Below are positions 34,157-42,611 of a DNA stretch of 64,000 bases, piece after piece. Position numbers and translations under genes: made by a program. Location: NCBI GenBank assembly GCA_029239355.1, contig JAQZAZ010000006.1, forward strand, positions 1 to 64,000. Direction: 5' to 3'. This DNA comes from Sphingobacterium sp. (GTDB lineage: Bacteria; Bacteroidota; Bacteroidia; Sphingobacteriales; Sphingobacteriaceae). Numbering within the stretch: position 1 is the stretch's first letter; each line of letters begins with the position of its first letter. Below the pieces are notes generated by a model. That model was not told the origin of the DNA, did no database searches, and worked only from the letters and a program-made list of their open reading frames with translations.

Positions 34157-34507
34157 TTACTGATAGATATTCTCCGCTTCCAGTGCAATCAATAATTCGC
34201 CATATTCCTTCAGGATCTGAATTACAGGTAATGCATGGCGGGAACGGTCTGTCAATGCATATTCTACGCGTGGAGGTTTTTCGCGAAATACTGTTCGGTT
34301 GATCATTTTTTTTTGTTCCAACTCTCTCAGCTGGGTATGCAACATCTTATCTGTTATGCGTGGGATCATGACCTTGAGGTCTCCATATCGCACGGGGCCA
34401 TGCACTAGACTTAGCAGTATAGGTATCTTCCAGGTACCTCCAATATGTGAAAAGGTAAATTCAACTGGACTGTAATAAAGTTTTTTATAGTGTGTAAATT
34501 CCTGCAT
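34157..34507 (-). CDS. HxlR-family transcriptional regulator
   Basis: A 116-aa winged-helix protein with the HxlR hallmarks: GGTWKIPILLSLVHGPVRYG (about 23-42), then ITDKMLHTQLRELEQKKMIN and 'KPPRVEYALTDRSRHALPV'. The cysteine common near the N-terminus of redox-sensing members is absent (SPVEFTF instead), so sensing by Cys oxidation is unlikely. It is divergent from the VOC protein gene and probably controls it. Confidence 0.92.
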   Translation of the reverse strand: MQEFTHYKKLYYSPVEFTFSHIGGTWKIPILLSLVHGPVRYGDLKVMIPRITDKMLHTQLRELEQKKMINRTVFREKPPRVEYALTDRSRHALPVIQILKEYGELLIALEAENIYQ

Positions 34508-34564
34508 AGTTCAAATTTATCCAATATATTTTAAACGACAGTCATCTGTGCTTTACTGTGAAAA

Positions 34565-34606
34565 AAGTATGTAAAAAAAAGAAGTCATTTTATACTTATA
34601 CTTTTG
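34565..34606 (+). promoter_or_regulatory. AAGTAT/ATACTT repeats and -7 element before VOC gene
   Basis: AAGTAT at 34565-34570 faces two adjacent ATACTT copies at 34592-34603, in the HxlR/VOC intergenic gap. A TACTTTTG (TAnnTTTG) at 34599-34606 overlaps the last copy, so transcription should begin near 34613. That supports the VOC start at 34625 and not 34604. Confidence 0.5.
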
Positions 34607-34624
34607 AAATCTAAACTAAAAGCA

Positions 34625-35329
34625 ATGAAAGACAGTACATGGGTAACAATCCCGATATTGAAATATGTCGCAATAGATGCAACACTTACTTTTTGGGAAA
34701 CACTAGGTTTTAAAATTACATTTAGACAGGATCGTCCGTATAAATATGCGGTTTTGGAACGCCAGGGATCCCATCTACATTTTCATTATAGTAAGAATAT
34801 AGAGATTTCGACACCAGGCAACGGTTTTCTGATCATCGTAAACGATGTTCAGAAAATTTATCAGGAGTTTTGCGGTGCCCTTAAACGTCATCTTGGACGT
34901 ATTCCTTCGACGGATCTACCTAGGATTTCAAGAATGAAACCTGCTGGAACGCGTTTTACAGTAACCGATCCCTCCGGGAATTCTGTAATATTCATACAAC
35001 GAGGTCTTGAAGATGAAGCCGATTATGAATCCGCTAGACAAAAGAACACAACTCAGCTGGGAAAGTCAATTGCCCTTGCACTAAAACTGAAGGATTTTAA
35101 GGAAGATTACCTGGCTGCTTCCAAGACACTCGATAATGCTCTTAAAAAACACCTAAATCAGGAAGAGAAAGGTATACAACAGGCGGAAGCCTTAGTCATA
35201 AGGGCCGAACTTGCTAGAATTTTGAATGACGGCACCAAAGAAAAAGATTGCTATAAATCTCTCGCGGATCTTGAGGTCTCGGCCGACCAAATCTTTGAGT
35301 TAAAATCAAAGCACAGATACGACAGATAG
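34625..35329 (+). CDS. VOC-superfamily (bleomycin resistance/glyoxalase-like) protein with helical extension
   Basis: A 234-aa protein from the ATG at 34625. The VOC fold (about 1-125) has TFWETLGFKITFRQD, LHFHYSKNI and FTVTDPSGNSVIFIQRG, like bleomycin-binding proteins. A helical C-terminal extension of about 100 residues (about 135-234: 'IALALKLKDFKEDYLAASKT', 'AEALVIRAELARILND') is not part of the basic fold and may add a TPR-like pair of helices. It is divergent from the HxlR gene and is probably induced by a drug or electrophile. The gene is flanked by the two copies of the ~290-bp repeat. Confidence 0.8.
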   Translation: MKDSTWVTIPILKYVAIDATLTFWETLGFKITFRQDRPYKYAVLERQGSHLHFHYSKNIEISTPGNGFLIIVNDVQKIYQEFCGALKRHLGRIPSTDLPRISRMKPAGTRFTVTDPSGNSVIFIQRGLEDEADYESARQKNTTQLGKSIALALKLKDFKEDYLAASKTLDNALKKHLNQEEKGIQQAEALVIRAELARILNDGTKEKDCYKSLADLEVSADQIFELKSKHRYDR

Positions 35330-35363
35330 ATAATGAATATATCCCTTCTAGTTTTGGAGGGGT

Positions 35364-35564
35364 ATGGTCCGTATTAGCGTAAAGAAAGGTGATATTTGGC
35401 ATATTTATGTCAACAATGTGTATGTAGAATCTATCCAATATGACCAGTTTGCAAAGAAATTTGAGTATCATCTGGACAATAATACGCCGCTGACGAAGGA
35501 TCATATCGAAAAATATATCGGAATGATTGAGCGTGGCAAAATTCAGTGGAAGAAAGAGCAATGA
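35364..35564 (+). CDS. 66-aa hypothetical protein in repeat copy 2
   Basis: A 66-aa small protein (MVRISVKKGDIWHIYVNNVY, then 'YDQFAKKFEYHLDNN' and 'TPLTKDHIEKYIGMIERGKI'). It is basic and soluble with alternating beta and helix character, and I do not recognise it. The second half is repeated at 32821-32942 with an in-frame stop and a 12-bp deletion there, so this is the only intact copy. It follows the VOC gene on the same strand. It may be a live gene or the last stage before decay. Confidence 0.45.
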   Translation: MVRISVKKGDIWHIYVNNVYVESIQYDQFAKKFEYHLDNNTPLTKDHIEKYIGMIERGKIQWKKEQ

Positions 35565-35730
35565 AAGTATAATATTCCGCTGCTAGATTGATGAAGAAAT
35601 GAATTAAATGCTGAATAGTTTATGCATTGCAACAATCAAAGCTGGCTTACCTCCGATGAGCTGACTATTTTTATGGAGCATTTTGATGCTAAGCTCATAT
35701 ATGAGGAAGAGATAAATTAAAAGAGCTTCC
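35432..35730 (+). repeat. Direct repeat copy 2
   Basis: The partner of 32821-33110. Here the 66-aa frame is intact but the following MKV frame ends at once, and an in-frame TAG follows. The third frame still reads SWLTSDELTIFMEHFDAKLI before its stop at 35716. Changes between the copies in that frame are mostly conservative (M/I, D/E, K/E, I/V), so it was once under protein-level selection. Confidence 0.8.
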
Positions 35731-35998
35731 CCCTAACTGACAGAGGGAAGCAATTTGGCTAATGAGTTGGTCTACCTAGCCGCAAACTATATGTAGTTTG
35801 TCTTAAATAAAGATAAGATGAAGTTGCTCCCATAGTTTACGGAGATTAGCAGCGATTATAACTACTATAAGAAACTTAAAATCACCTTAACCGCAGCTGA
35901 TGGCACAACTTTTGAGCTCAAAAAACGAATCTAAAATTATTAATAAGTCATAAGTCCTACTAAATTTTAAATGCACAAAAAATTGAAGCAATAAAAAT
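35731..35998 (+). pseudogene. Decayed spacer with C-terminal gene remnant
   Basis: The frame at 35836-35934 reads FTEISSDYNYYKKLKITLTA, continues ADGTTFELKKRI and stops, with no start codon upstream. It looks like the C-terminal end of a lost protein. An imperfect GCTTCCCCCT / AGAGGGAAGC hairpin at about 35726-35751 closes the repeat copy. Confidence 0.35.
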
Positions 35999-36601
35999 AT
36001 GAAAACATTGCCAAAAATATTATCGATTAATTTGTTGCTTTTTTTATGTTGCAACATTGCTTATGCACAAAAAGCTCCTCAATGGGTTCTTCCCACTACG
36101 CCTTTTAATGAAGCAGAGACAGCAAGATTGATGGAAAGAGGAAGCGCTACCATAGAAGGCACCGCTACACTTAAGAAAAAGGGGAAAGATAATTTTGGGG
36201 TTAAAGGAAGTCAGATCCTACTATTCCCGGTAACCCCCTATTTCACCGAGTTTCTGGAGTTAAAGAAAAAATTTAATAGTCGTAAAAAGCAGGCTACAAT
36301 GAGCCCTGTTGCATTTACTTATCGGATAGAAGGCAGATTTTTGGATGATAAAGGTACTTTTCAGTTTACCAACCTGAAACCTGGGAAATATTATATCATT
36401 AGTTGGATAGCATTTGCCAGGCAAAAAACCGTTGCTGTGCAAACAGGAACGAGCACCTCTTATAATGTTTACGGATATGCTTTAGGATCTTCACCAATTT
36501 ATGAGGATTATCATTACGACGTTTTTATAGAGAATGAAGTAAGTGGATTTGTTGAAGTCAAAGAAGCTGGCGCAGTTGTAAATGTAACGGTGAGTAATTA
36601 A
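35999..36601 (+). CDS. Secreted carboxypeptidase-regulatory-like protein
   Basis: A 200-aa protein with a signal peptide (about 1-23, LLFLCCNIAYAQ). A single beta-rich domain (about 45-200) holds ATIEGTATLKKKGKDNFGVK and 'GTFQFTNLKPGKYYIISWIA', the usual pattern of carboxypeptidase-D regulatory or SpaA/Cna-B-like domains. Probably periplasmic or surface located; function unknown. The LRR gene follows after 15 bp, so the two probably form an operon. Confidence 0.7.
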   Translation: MKTLPKILSINLLLFLCCNIAYAQKAPQWVLPTTPFNEAETARLMERGSATIEGTATLKKKGKDNFGVKGSQILLFPVTPYFTEFLELKKKFNSRKKQATMSPVAFTYRIEGRFLDDKGTFQFTNLKPGKYYIISWIAFARQKTVAVQTGTSTSYNVYGYALGSSPIYEDYHYDVFIENEVSGFVEVKEAGAVVNVTVSN

Positions 36602-36616
36602 AAATCAGAGAAAATC

Positions 36617-37375
36617 ATGAAAAAAAATTGGTATTTATACATTATCATCGTTGGGATGTCGGTATCTTTCACTAGTCTGGCTCAAACTATAAAAATACCC
36701 GATCCGAATTTCAAAAAGCAATTGGTTACTGAGGGTATTGATCTTAATGGAGACCAAGAAATCCAGCTATCTGAAGCACAGAAAGTAACGAGGCTAAGTC
36801 TTGATAAAGCAGATATTAGTTCCTTGGTTGGCATTAAAAATTTCACTAACTTAAAAGAGCTGAGCTTTTGGAACAATCAGGTAAAAGTATTAGACTTAGA
36901 AGGCATGAAAAATCTGGAAGAGATATTTGGATACAATAACCAGATCCAAAGCATCAACCTCAAGGGGCTGACAAACCTCCGGACTTTACACATTCACCAG
37001 AATAAAATTAGCAACATAGATTTAACAGGACTGCAAAAGCTTGAAGAGATAAAAATGCTACAGAATGCAGTCAACAAAGTGAACATTTCCAATCTTCCAA
37101 ATCTTGTACATATCGAGTTTCAGAAAAACATGCTCACAGACTTTAATGTAACCGGATGCCCGGCAGTAAAGCTGATCAGGTTAGACGAGAATCAATTGTC
37201 GAAATTGGATTTTAGTAAATTTACTAATCTTGAAGAACTGTCTCTGAGGGATAATCCGTTGGTTGATCTTAATGTGTATGGATTAAGAGAACTTAAACAG
37301 TTAGATTGCTCTTACACCCACCTATCAAATGTTAATATGAGTGGAACTGTGAGTTTAGAAAAAATGGAGTGGTAA
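36617..37375 (+). CDS. Secreted leucine-rich-repeat protein
   Basis: A 252-aa protein with a signal peptide (about 1-22, SFTSLAQ), then IPDPNFKKQLVTEGIDLNGD, a motif that commonly opens Bacteroidota LRR proteins and includes an Asp-rich Ca2+-loop-like DLNGDQEIQ. About eight 21-residue LRRs follow (NLKELSFWNNQVKVLDLEGM, NLEEIFGYNNQIQSINLKGL and so on) up to about 245. No T9SS sorting domain is visible. It probably mediates binding at the cell surface or in the periplasm. Confidence 0.85.
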   Translation: MKKNWYLYIIIVGMSVSFTSLAQTIKIPDPNFKKQLVTEGIDLNGDQEIQLSEAQKVTRLSLDKADISSLVGIKNFTNLKELSFWNNQVKVLDLEGMKNLEEIFGYNNQIQSINLKGLTNLRTLHIHQNKISNIDLTGLQKLEEIKMLQNAVNKVNISNLPNLVHIEFQKNMLTDFNVTGCPAVKLIRLDENQLSKLDFSKFTNLEELSLRDNPLVDLNVYGLRELKQLDCSYTHLSNVNMSGTVSLEKMEW

Positions 37376-37395
37376 TAGCTTTTAATTGAACACAG

Positions 37396-37989
37396 TTATT
37401 CTACTAAATCTTTTTCAATAGTTTCCAGAGAATCAATAATCTTTGATATCTTTTGGTTCTGCTTTCTGATTTGTCTGGGTCTTAGGAAAAACCACACAAT
37501 TGCCAACCATAAGAAAGTTAATCCATAAGCTAAAAATCCAGCTATTGTTGACATGTACAAAGCAAATTCATAAAAATAAAAGGCAAAACCAAAAGAAAGC
37601 AAAATGTAATAGATACTAATCCCTTTTGTCTGCATATAAAGTCTCTGACGCTGTAGTTTTTTCAAAGAAGAAAGGTATGCTTGATTGCTGATCGATGGAT
37701 TTATTTTCCTGATCACGTTGATATTTTGAGAAAATAAGTACAGGGAAAGTGCCAGCGCAATAAGAATTAGTATGATTCCTAAACTAGTTGTAACCATTTT
37801 GAAATTAATTACATTCCAAATGAAAATAATGCCAAATGCGGTAACCGTCAGCCATAACATCACAAGAATTGTGCTGATTATTTGCTTTTTTCTGTATTTT
37901 TCTGCAGTAGATTTTATTTCCTGAATGTTAGGAATCTCTGCATTTTTATTGTTCCAAATATTTTGAAAATTGATATTATCTGTTTGCAT
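37396..37989 (-). CDS. Four-helix membrane protein paired with ECF sigma (putative anti-sigma)
   Basis: A 197-aa protein. The soluble N-terminal segment (about 1-35) with IWNNKNAEIPNIQEIKSTAE is followed by four membrane helices (about 37-55, 65-88, 122-140 and 144-168) and a charged tail (about 170-197). It overlaps the upstream ECF sigma gene by 14 bp on the same strand. The overlap and topology suggest control of that sigma, but there is no recognisable zinc-binding anti-sigma domain (HxxxCxxC), so the role is inferred. Confidence 0.65.
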   Translation of the reverse strand: MQTDNINFQNIWNNKNAEIPNIQEIKSTAEKYRKKQIISTILVMLWLTVTAFGIIFIWNVINFKMVTTSLGIILILIALALSLYLFSQNINVIRKINPSISNQAYLSSLKKLQRQRLYMQTKGISIYYILLSFGFAFYFYEFALYMSTIAGFLAYGLTFLWLAIVWFFLRPRQIRKQNQKISKIIDSLETIEKDLVE

Positions 37990-38470
37990 AATTCTTAAAT
38001 TTCTTGGTTAATTTTTCTTTGATTCTGTGTATTTTGACCCTAACATTGGCAGGGGTAATTCCTACGACTTCAGCAATTTCAGCCTGTTTCATTTCTTCCA
38101 GTTCCAGAGAGATGATGATCCTATCCAATTCGGGTAATTCTGAGATGCATTGGTAAAGAAAATCGGTCATTTTATCTTGTTCCAATTTGTTGTCTTTTTC
38201 GGAATTATCTTTGATCTCATCAGAAAGCTCACTTTTGGGCATTCTCTTTTCTATATTGATCTGTCTTAAGCAAATATTAGTAGCAATTCTATAAATCCAA
38301 GTTCCAACTGATGCTTCCTGCCTAAATTTTGGCAATTGCTGAAAAACAACCACAAATGTTTCCTGACAAAGATCTTTTGCCGCATCATGATCATTCACAT
38401 AACCCATACAAAGTCGAAATATTCTCTTCCAGTATTCGTGGTATATCTCTTCGAAATTCAAAACCTGCAT
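37976..38470 (-). CDS. ECF RNA polymerase sigma factor
   Basis: A 164-aa sigma-70 family ECF protein. Region 2 (about 8-75) has YHEYWKRIFRLCMGYVNDHD then AAKDLCQETFVVVFQQLPKF; region 4 (about 110-160) has ISELPELDRIIISLELEEMK and 'QAEIAEVVGITPANVRVKIH'. It is not a FecI/SusC-type factor: no FecR or SusC gene is adjacent, and its overlapping neighbour is a membrane protein. It starts 93 bp from the divergent truncated gene at 38563. Confidence 0.92.
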   Translation of the reverse strand: MQVLNFEEIYHEYWKRIFRLCMGYVNDHDAAKDLCQETFVVVFQQLPKFRQEASVGTWIYRIATNICLRQINIEKRMPKSELSDEIKDNSEKDNKLEQDKMTDFLYQCISELPELDRIIISLELEEMKQAEIAEVVGITPANVRVKIHRIKEKLTKKFKNYANR

Positions 38471-38562
38471 TGCTGTTTTTATAATTTAGAGGATAAGAAA
38501 CAGAAAATGTTACACATTTAAATAAAAAAAGCGTCTGAAATACGATTACCCGCAACAATTCG

Positions 38563-38751
38563 ATGTCTAATTATTTTGCAATTCTACTTTTATTTATCTT
38601 TTTTGTCGTTCAAGTATCAGGGCAAACTGGAGAAACTTTTCCGCATTGTAACTGCACAGAAATTCGTACAGCAGACACCTATAAAGTTACATCCAATAAT
38701 GTGATCGTAGAAGAAGGTCGCTATATTGAAGGAAAACGGAATGGGATCTAG
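38563..38751 (+). pseudogene. Truncated YwqK/MORN-like secreted protein gene
   Basis: A 62-codon frame with a signal peptide (about 1-20, FFVVQVSGQ) and one MORN-like repeat end (EEGRYIEGKRNGI), then two stops in a row (TAG TAA). YwqK-like proteins usually carry many such repeats, as does the intact 295-aa gene at 47948. The frame after the stops stays open only briefly, so this is a 5' remnant. Confidence 0.55.
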
Positions 38752-38819
38752 TAAGCTAATGCCAATTTAAACACTTGTGGTGGAAATTAGGATAAGTAAT
38801 CTTGTAACACCTCTTGTCA

Positions 38820-41207
38820 TTATAGCAACAGCTTCAATCCAATGGAAAGATTTCGTCCCGGAAGGGGTGCAAGATATTTGAGTATGGAATTTTGCGGGCG
38901 TGCTTCTACATTCAACAGGTTATTTCCTGAAATAAAATAGACGAATTCATACCTTTTTATATTTACCTTGTAACTCAATTGTCCTGATAGCAGGGAATAA
39001 GCGGGCATAGCCGGTTCAACATTGATATTTTTGCCTAAATAACGTTGTCTCAGATACCGGTCGAAATTGGCGTTCCCAGAAAACTTTTTATATTGCAGTG
39101 CAATAGATATCCCATATCTACTGGTTGGAAGATTGGGCATATAGTCTCCTTCTGCCCATTTACGCATGCTATCATCCGATGTATTTATATTTTTGACCAG
39201 ATCGGCGAAAGCATTTAACACTACATGACAATCAGCTGCCCATACCTGTGTGTAGCCTCCCTCCAGCTCCCAGCCCTGAATCTCGGTGTCTGATCCACGC
39301 CATTCTTTGACCAAAAAGCCGCCAGAACGGGAAATGCCGGTATGGGCCAAATAGAGATAATTTTTAAAAAAACTGCGGTAATGAGTCGCGGACAATTTTA
39401 ACCCGCCATGTTTTATCCCTCCAGATAACTCATAGGAATCTGAGCTTTCCTTGTCAAGTCGATCATCTCCATTTTCTTCCACTAAGATTGCAAAATGGTC
39501 ATTTCCAGCATAAAGTTCATTGACCCCCGGAGCACGTTCTGCATGTGAAAATGTAGCTTGTAAATAGCCGACGTCAAAAATTGAATAGCTGATATCGCCC
39601 GAAAAATGATTTAAACTAAAATCTCGGGCCGAAAGATTACCTCCGGCCAGCCCCCTGCTCCGCTGGTAGGCGGGATCACTCAATGTACGTCGGGCAACCC
39701 AGTCATGTCGATAACCTAAATGAAGCGCAATTGGATTAAGATCTATTGTCTGCAAGGTAAAGACACCGCCCTCGCGACTTAAATTATTGGGAATATAACG
39801 CCGATCCCCCTCTCCCGCTAAGGATACAAATGAAAAATCAAATCCGCTCACCCCGGACCAAAAACGGGCGAAATGTTGGGTTATCTCCGATCGAACCGCA
39901 TGCCGCTCGCTATCAAACCTATTGACACGATATCTACCTAAAATCTCTCGATCATCAGATAATTCACCTCTATAGCTAAATTTAATCTCCGAGATTAACT
40001 GTGTTTTGGGTTTAAAAGCAGATTCTAACTGCCAGGCATATGAATATGTGCGTGTATTGATCGGTTCATATATAGGGGTCCAAATCGTGGTGTGGCTATG
40101 CACATGCTTGTTGCGCTGCGCAAAACCTGGAATACCATAGTAACTCTCAAGAGCGTAAAGGCCCAGTCCTATTCGAAAGTTGTCCCTAATATAACTGGCT
40201 CCTGCATTGACAGAACGGCTCTCGGTATGGCTATTGGGCATCAGGCCACGCGCAACAGGGACGTAATCCGTAATCCCATGAACTACTTCGGTATAAAGTG
40301 GTGTCTTAGGATCCTGTCCAGAGATATATTTGTCATTTTGTGGATTTAGCACCTTTACCCCATTGATAAAGGAATAATTTTCAAAAGTATATAAATCAGC
40401 CTCGGACAGGCCCCACTTTGGATCTGCCATATTATCGAGTACAAACTGGCTCAGATAAGGATACAGCGTCAGATTCCGAATCGTTTCGCGGTCGACATTT
40501 ACCTGCGCCATCGCGGCAGTCAAATGATCTATTTTTGGATCATAAGCAATCGCTGCTTTTGTATTACCTGGGATCTTGAGGTCTCCGTGTGCAAGTCTCA
40601 TTGCGCCAATATGCCCTACCCAATACTTGCCAATGTTTGTATTGAAAGCCAGCGACTGCCTATTCCCACTATTGGTTCCTAACTCAGCACTGGCCTGGCC
40701 TGAAATCCCCCTTTGTAAACGGGTAATCGGAATGCTGTTGTCGCTGAAATTGACAGCTCCACCAATCGCCTTTCCACCAAATAATACGCTTGCTGCTCCC
40801 TTGTACACTTCTATTTCTCGTAGATTATCCATATCGAAATTTGGGTTGAGATTTGGACTTATCCCCGATAAATCATTGATCGAAAGACCATTGGACAGAA
40901 TATTCACCCTGCTACCGCTTAAACTGCGTATCATTGGAATTCCCGAATTGGGGCCAAATGAACTGTTTTGCACCCCAGAAATATGGCTTAATGTTTCACC
41001 GATTGTTTGCGCCTGTATACGATCCAGCTGTTTCCGATCCAGCCTTGTCTTTTGCCCATAGCCTGGCACAAGGCCAGTTGCTACCGCCGTGGGCAACTCG
41101 ATAATGCGCAATGTATCGACTGTTGATTTTGTCTGCGCATGTGTAGAGCTTGCTGTCAATATTATCAGCAGAGATGCTAAAAATAATTTATTCTGATACT
41201 GTAACAT
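38820..41207 (-). CDS. TonB-dependent outer-membrane receptor
   Basis: A 795-aa receptor with a signal peptide (about 1-24, ASSTHAQ). No STN or carboxypeptidase-like domain is present, so it is a classical siderophore/metal/cobalamin-size receptor and not a SusC. The plug (about 45-160) has IGETLSHISGVQNSSFGPNS, PMIRSLSGSRVNIL and 'IEVYKGAASVLFGGKAIGGA'. The 22-strand barrel ends LSIGLKLLL. The short 'LPTAVATGLVPGY' opening may hold a TonB box. It is divergent from a lipoprotein gene, with a TGCAATATTGTTGCA palindrome between, a pairing that suggests metal-regulated uptake. Confidence 0.93.
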   Translation of the reverse strand: MLQYQNKLFLASLLIILTASSTHAQTKSTVDTLRIIELPTAVATGLVPGYGQKTRLDRKQLDRIQAQTIGETLSHISGVQNSSFGPNSGIPMIRSLSGSRVNILSNGLSINDLSGISPNLNPNFDMDNLREIEVYKGAASVLFGGKAIGGAVNFSDNSIPITRLQRGISGQASAELGTNSGNRQSLAFNTNIGKYWVGHIGAMRLAHGDLKIPGNTKAAIAYDPKIDHLTAAMAQVNVDRETIRNLTLYPYLSQFVLDNMADPKWGLSEADLYTFENYSFINGVKVLNPQNDKYISGQDPKTPLYTEVVHGITDYVPVARGLMPNSHTESRSVNAGASYIRDNFRIGLGLYALESYYGIPGFAQRNKHVHSHTTIWTPIYEPINTRTYSYAWQLESAFKPKTQLISEIKFSYRGELSDDREILGRYRVNRFDSERHAVRSEITQHFARFWSGVSGFDFSFVSLAGEGDRRYIPNNLSREGGVFTLQTIDLNPIALHLGYRHDWVARRTLSDPAYQRSRGLAGGNLSARDFSLNHFSGDISYSIFDVGYLQATFSHAERAPGVNELYAGNDHFAILVEENGDDRLDKESSDSYELSGGIKHGGLKLSATHYRSFFKNYLYLAHTGISRSGGFLVKEWRGSDTEIQGWELEGGYTQVWAADCHVVLNAFADLVKNINTSDDSMRKWAEGDYMPNLPTSRYGISIALQYKKFSGNANFDRYLRQRYLGKNINVEPAMPAYSLLSGQLSYKVNIKRYEFVYFISGNNLLNVEARPQNSILKYLAPLPGRNLSIGLKLLL

Positions 41208-41257
41208 AGTGTGTGTATTCCTGTTTGAGCTGCAAAAATAAAAAAGAAAACATCAAT

Positions 41258-41272
41258 TGCAATATTGTTGCA
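41258..41272. promoter_or_regulatory. 15-bp palindrome between receptor and lipoprotein genes
   Basis: TGCAA-TATTG-TTGCA has 5-bp inverted arms and an inner CAATATTG palindrome. It lies 50 bp from the receptor start and 43 bp from the lipoprotein start. A Fur/Zur-family site is plausible from context only. Confidence 0.45.
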
Positions 41273-41315
41273 TTAACAATTTACAATCATTACCTTCGTC
41301 AAAATTTTATACATT

Positions 41316-42410
41316 ATGAAATACATTAACCCACAAATCGTTATTGCGGGGGCACTGATTCTCGTGCTCGGCGCTGCATCATCCTGTAAAAAAGAGACAG
41401 CTCCTACTCCTACTGAAATCTCGCTTTCGTTACCTTCACAGGTCAGCCTTCGCTACGGCGAAACACAGGAGATTAATCTACCGAAAGACCTATCATCAAG
41501 CGCTGGACTTTCATTCAGTTTTGACTTTTCCCAAACTGGTGAAATCAATTTGGGAAATGGGAGTAAACTCAGTGATAAATTGAATCAGGCTATTAAATTT
41601 GATGGCAAAAAACAAAGTATACAGATTAACAGTGCCCTTCTTTATCCAAATGGAGCTCAATCCAGTAGTGCACGTATTCCCGATGATTATAAAGTCACTG
41701 TAATAGCCAAAGAATCTCATGGTACAGTGGTAGCAAAAGAAAGTTTTTCGATAAAGGTAACGGCTGGATCTATTGCTATTAAAGGTCTAAAAGACGGCAA
41801 CGAGTTACCTTATTCTTATGTGCTGTATAATGACCAATCTACTAATTTTGAAATAGATCCGCTTGGTATCCCAATTACTGGCGCTAGCTTTCATTTGGTA
41901 AAAAAGGATGGACAGGAAAATATTGCTTCAATATCGGGTACTCATATCAAATTATCAAAGGATGCCGGCGATCCGGAAAAGAAAGCTGAAACGTCGTTCG
42001 AGCTGACTCCCGAACTGAGGAAAGATGGTTTTCCTATCGCTTCCACCACCTTTAGGGTCATTCTGATTCCACAAATTAAATTTTTGTTTGGACAATATTA
42101 TCCTGATCTAAACCTTACTATCGACTTTAGCCTGATACATATCGGTCTTTCAAATGGTTATGTCTCTGCGGCTCCAACACTATATCCGGAAAAATATAAA
42201 TCTACATTTGAACTGGTTTCAATACAAAAAGACGGAATTGTATTTGCTGATAGCGAAAAGCTGTTTAGCGTAAATACACAAACAGGTGCGGTTTCCGTGA
42301 AAAAAAGCGACAGCTTAAAAGCTGGTAGCTATAAGGTCACAATAAAGGCGCTGACAACCACTGGCCTAGAATTTACGACTAACCTCACCTTAGCGATGTC
42401 TGAGTGGTGA
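41316..42410 (+). CDS. Periplasmic or surface lipoprotein beside TonB receptor
   Basis: A 364-aa lipoprotein; the signal ends at Cys24 (LGAASSCKKE). The rest is beta-rich with two or three Ig/cadherin-like modules: 'PSQVSLRYGETQEINLPKDL' (about 38-57), a middle domain to about 270, and a C-terminal 'KLFSVNTQTGAVSVKKSDSL' with 'AGSYKVTIKALTTTGLEFTT' typical of cadherin/Ig folds. It is divergent from the TonB receptor gene and probably cooperates with it in ligand capture. Substrate unknown. Confidence 0.75.
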   Translation: MKYINPQIVIAGALILVLGAASSCKKETAPTPTEISLSLPSQVSLRYGETQEINLPKDLSSSAGLSFSFDFSQTGEINLGNGSKLSDKLNQAIKFDGKKQSIQINSALLYPNGAQSSSARIPDDYKVTVIAKESHGTVVAKESFSIKVTAGSIAIKGLKDGNELPYSYVLYNDQSTNFEIDPLGIPITGASFHLVKKDGQENIASISGTHIKLSKDAGDPEKKAETSFELTPELRKDGFPIASTTFRVILIPQIKFLFGQYYPDLNLTIDFSLIHIGLSNGYVSAAPTLYPEKYKSTFELVSIQKDGIVFADSEKLFSVNTQTGAVSVKKSDSLKAGSYKVTIKALTTTGLEFTTNLTLAMSEW

Positions 42411-42424
42411 TAGAGATACCCAGG

Positions 42425-42463
42425 AGGTTACAGTAATAGAATAATTACTGTAACCTTTCTCTT
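42425..42463 (+). terminator. Terminator after lipoprotein gene
   Basis: A perfect 13-bp stem AGGTTACAGTAAT / ATTACTGTAACCT (42425-42437 and 42444-42456) with a 6-nt loop is followed by TTCTCTT. It begins 14 bp after the lipoprotein stop. Confidence 0.88.
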
Positions 42464-42611
42464 AATTAGATTTCAATACTGCGTTGATATCTATACCCAA
42501 AACTAAGAATTCCAATCAGATTCTTTTGTAAAGAAATCTGGTATGTTCTGAATACTTTGATTGAGTTTGGCCTTTCCAACCGCAAAGAAGTAAAGAGTAA
42601 GCTTCTTTGAA

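Noticed and set aside
32821..35730. Composite transposon bounded by IS copies
   Set aside because: The direct repeats contain no transposase-like frame and have no inverted ends, so they are not insertion sequences.
40576..41061. 161-aa plus-strand frame
   Set aside because: Antisense to the TonB receptor plug, which is strongly supported. No domain is visible in it.
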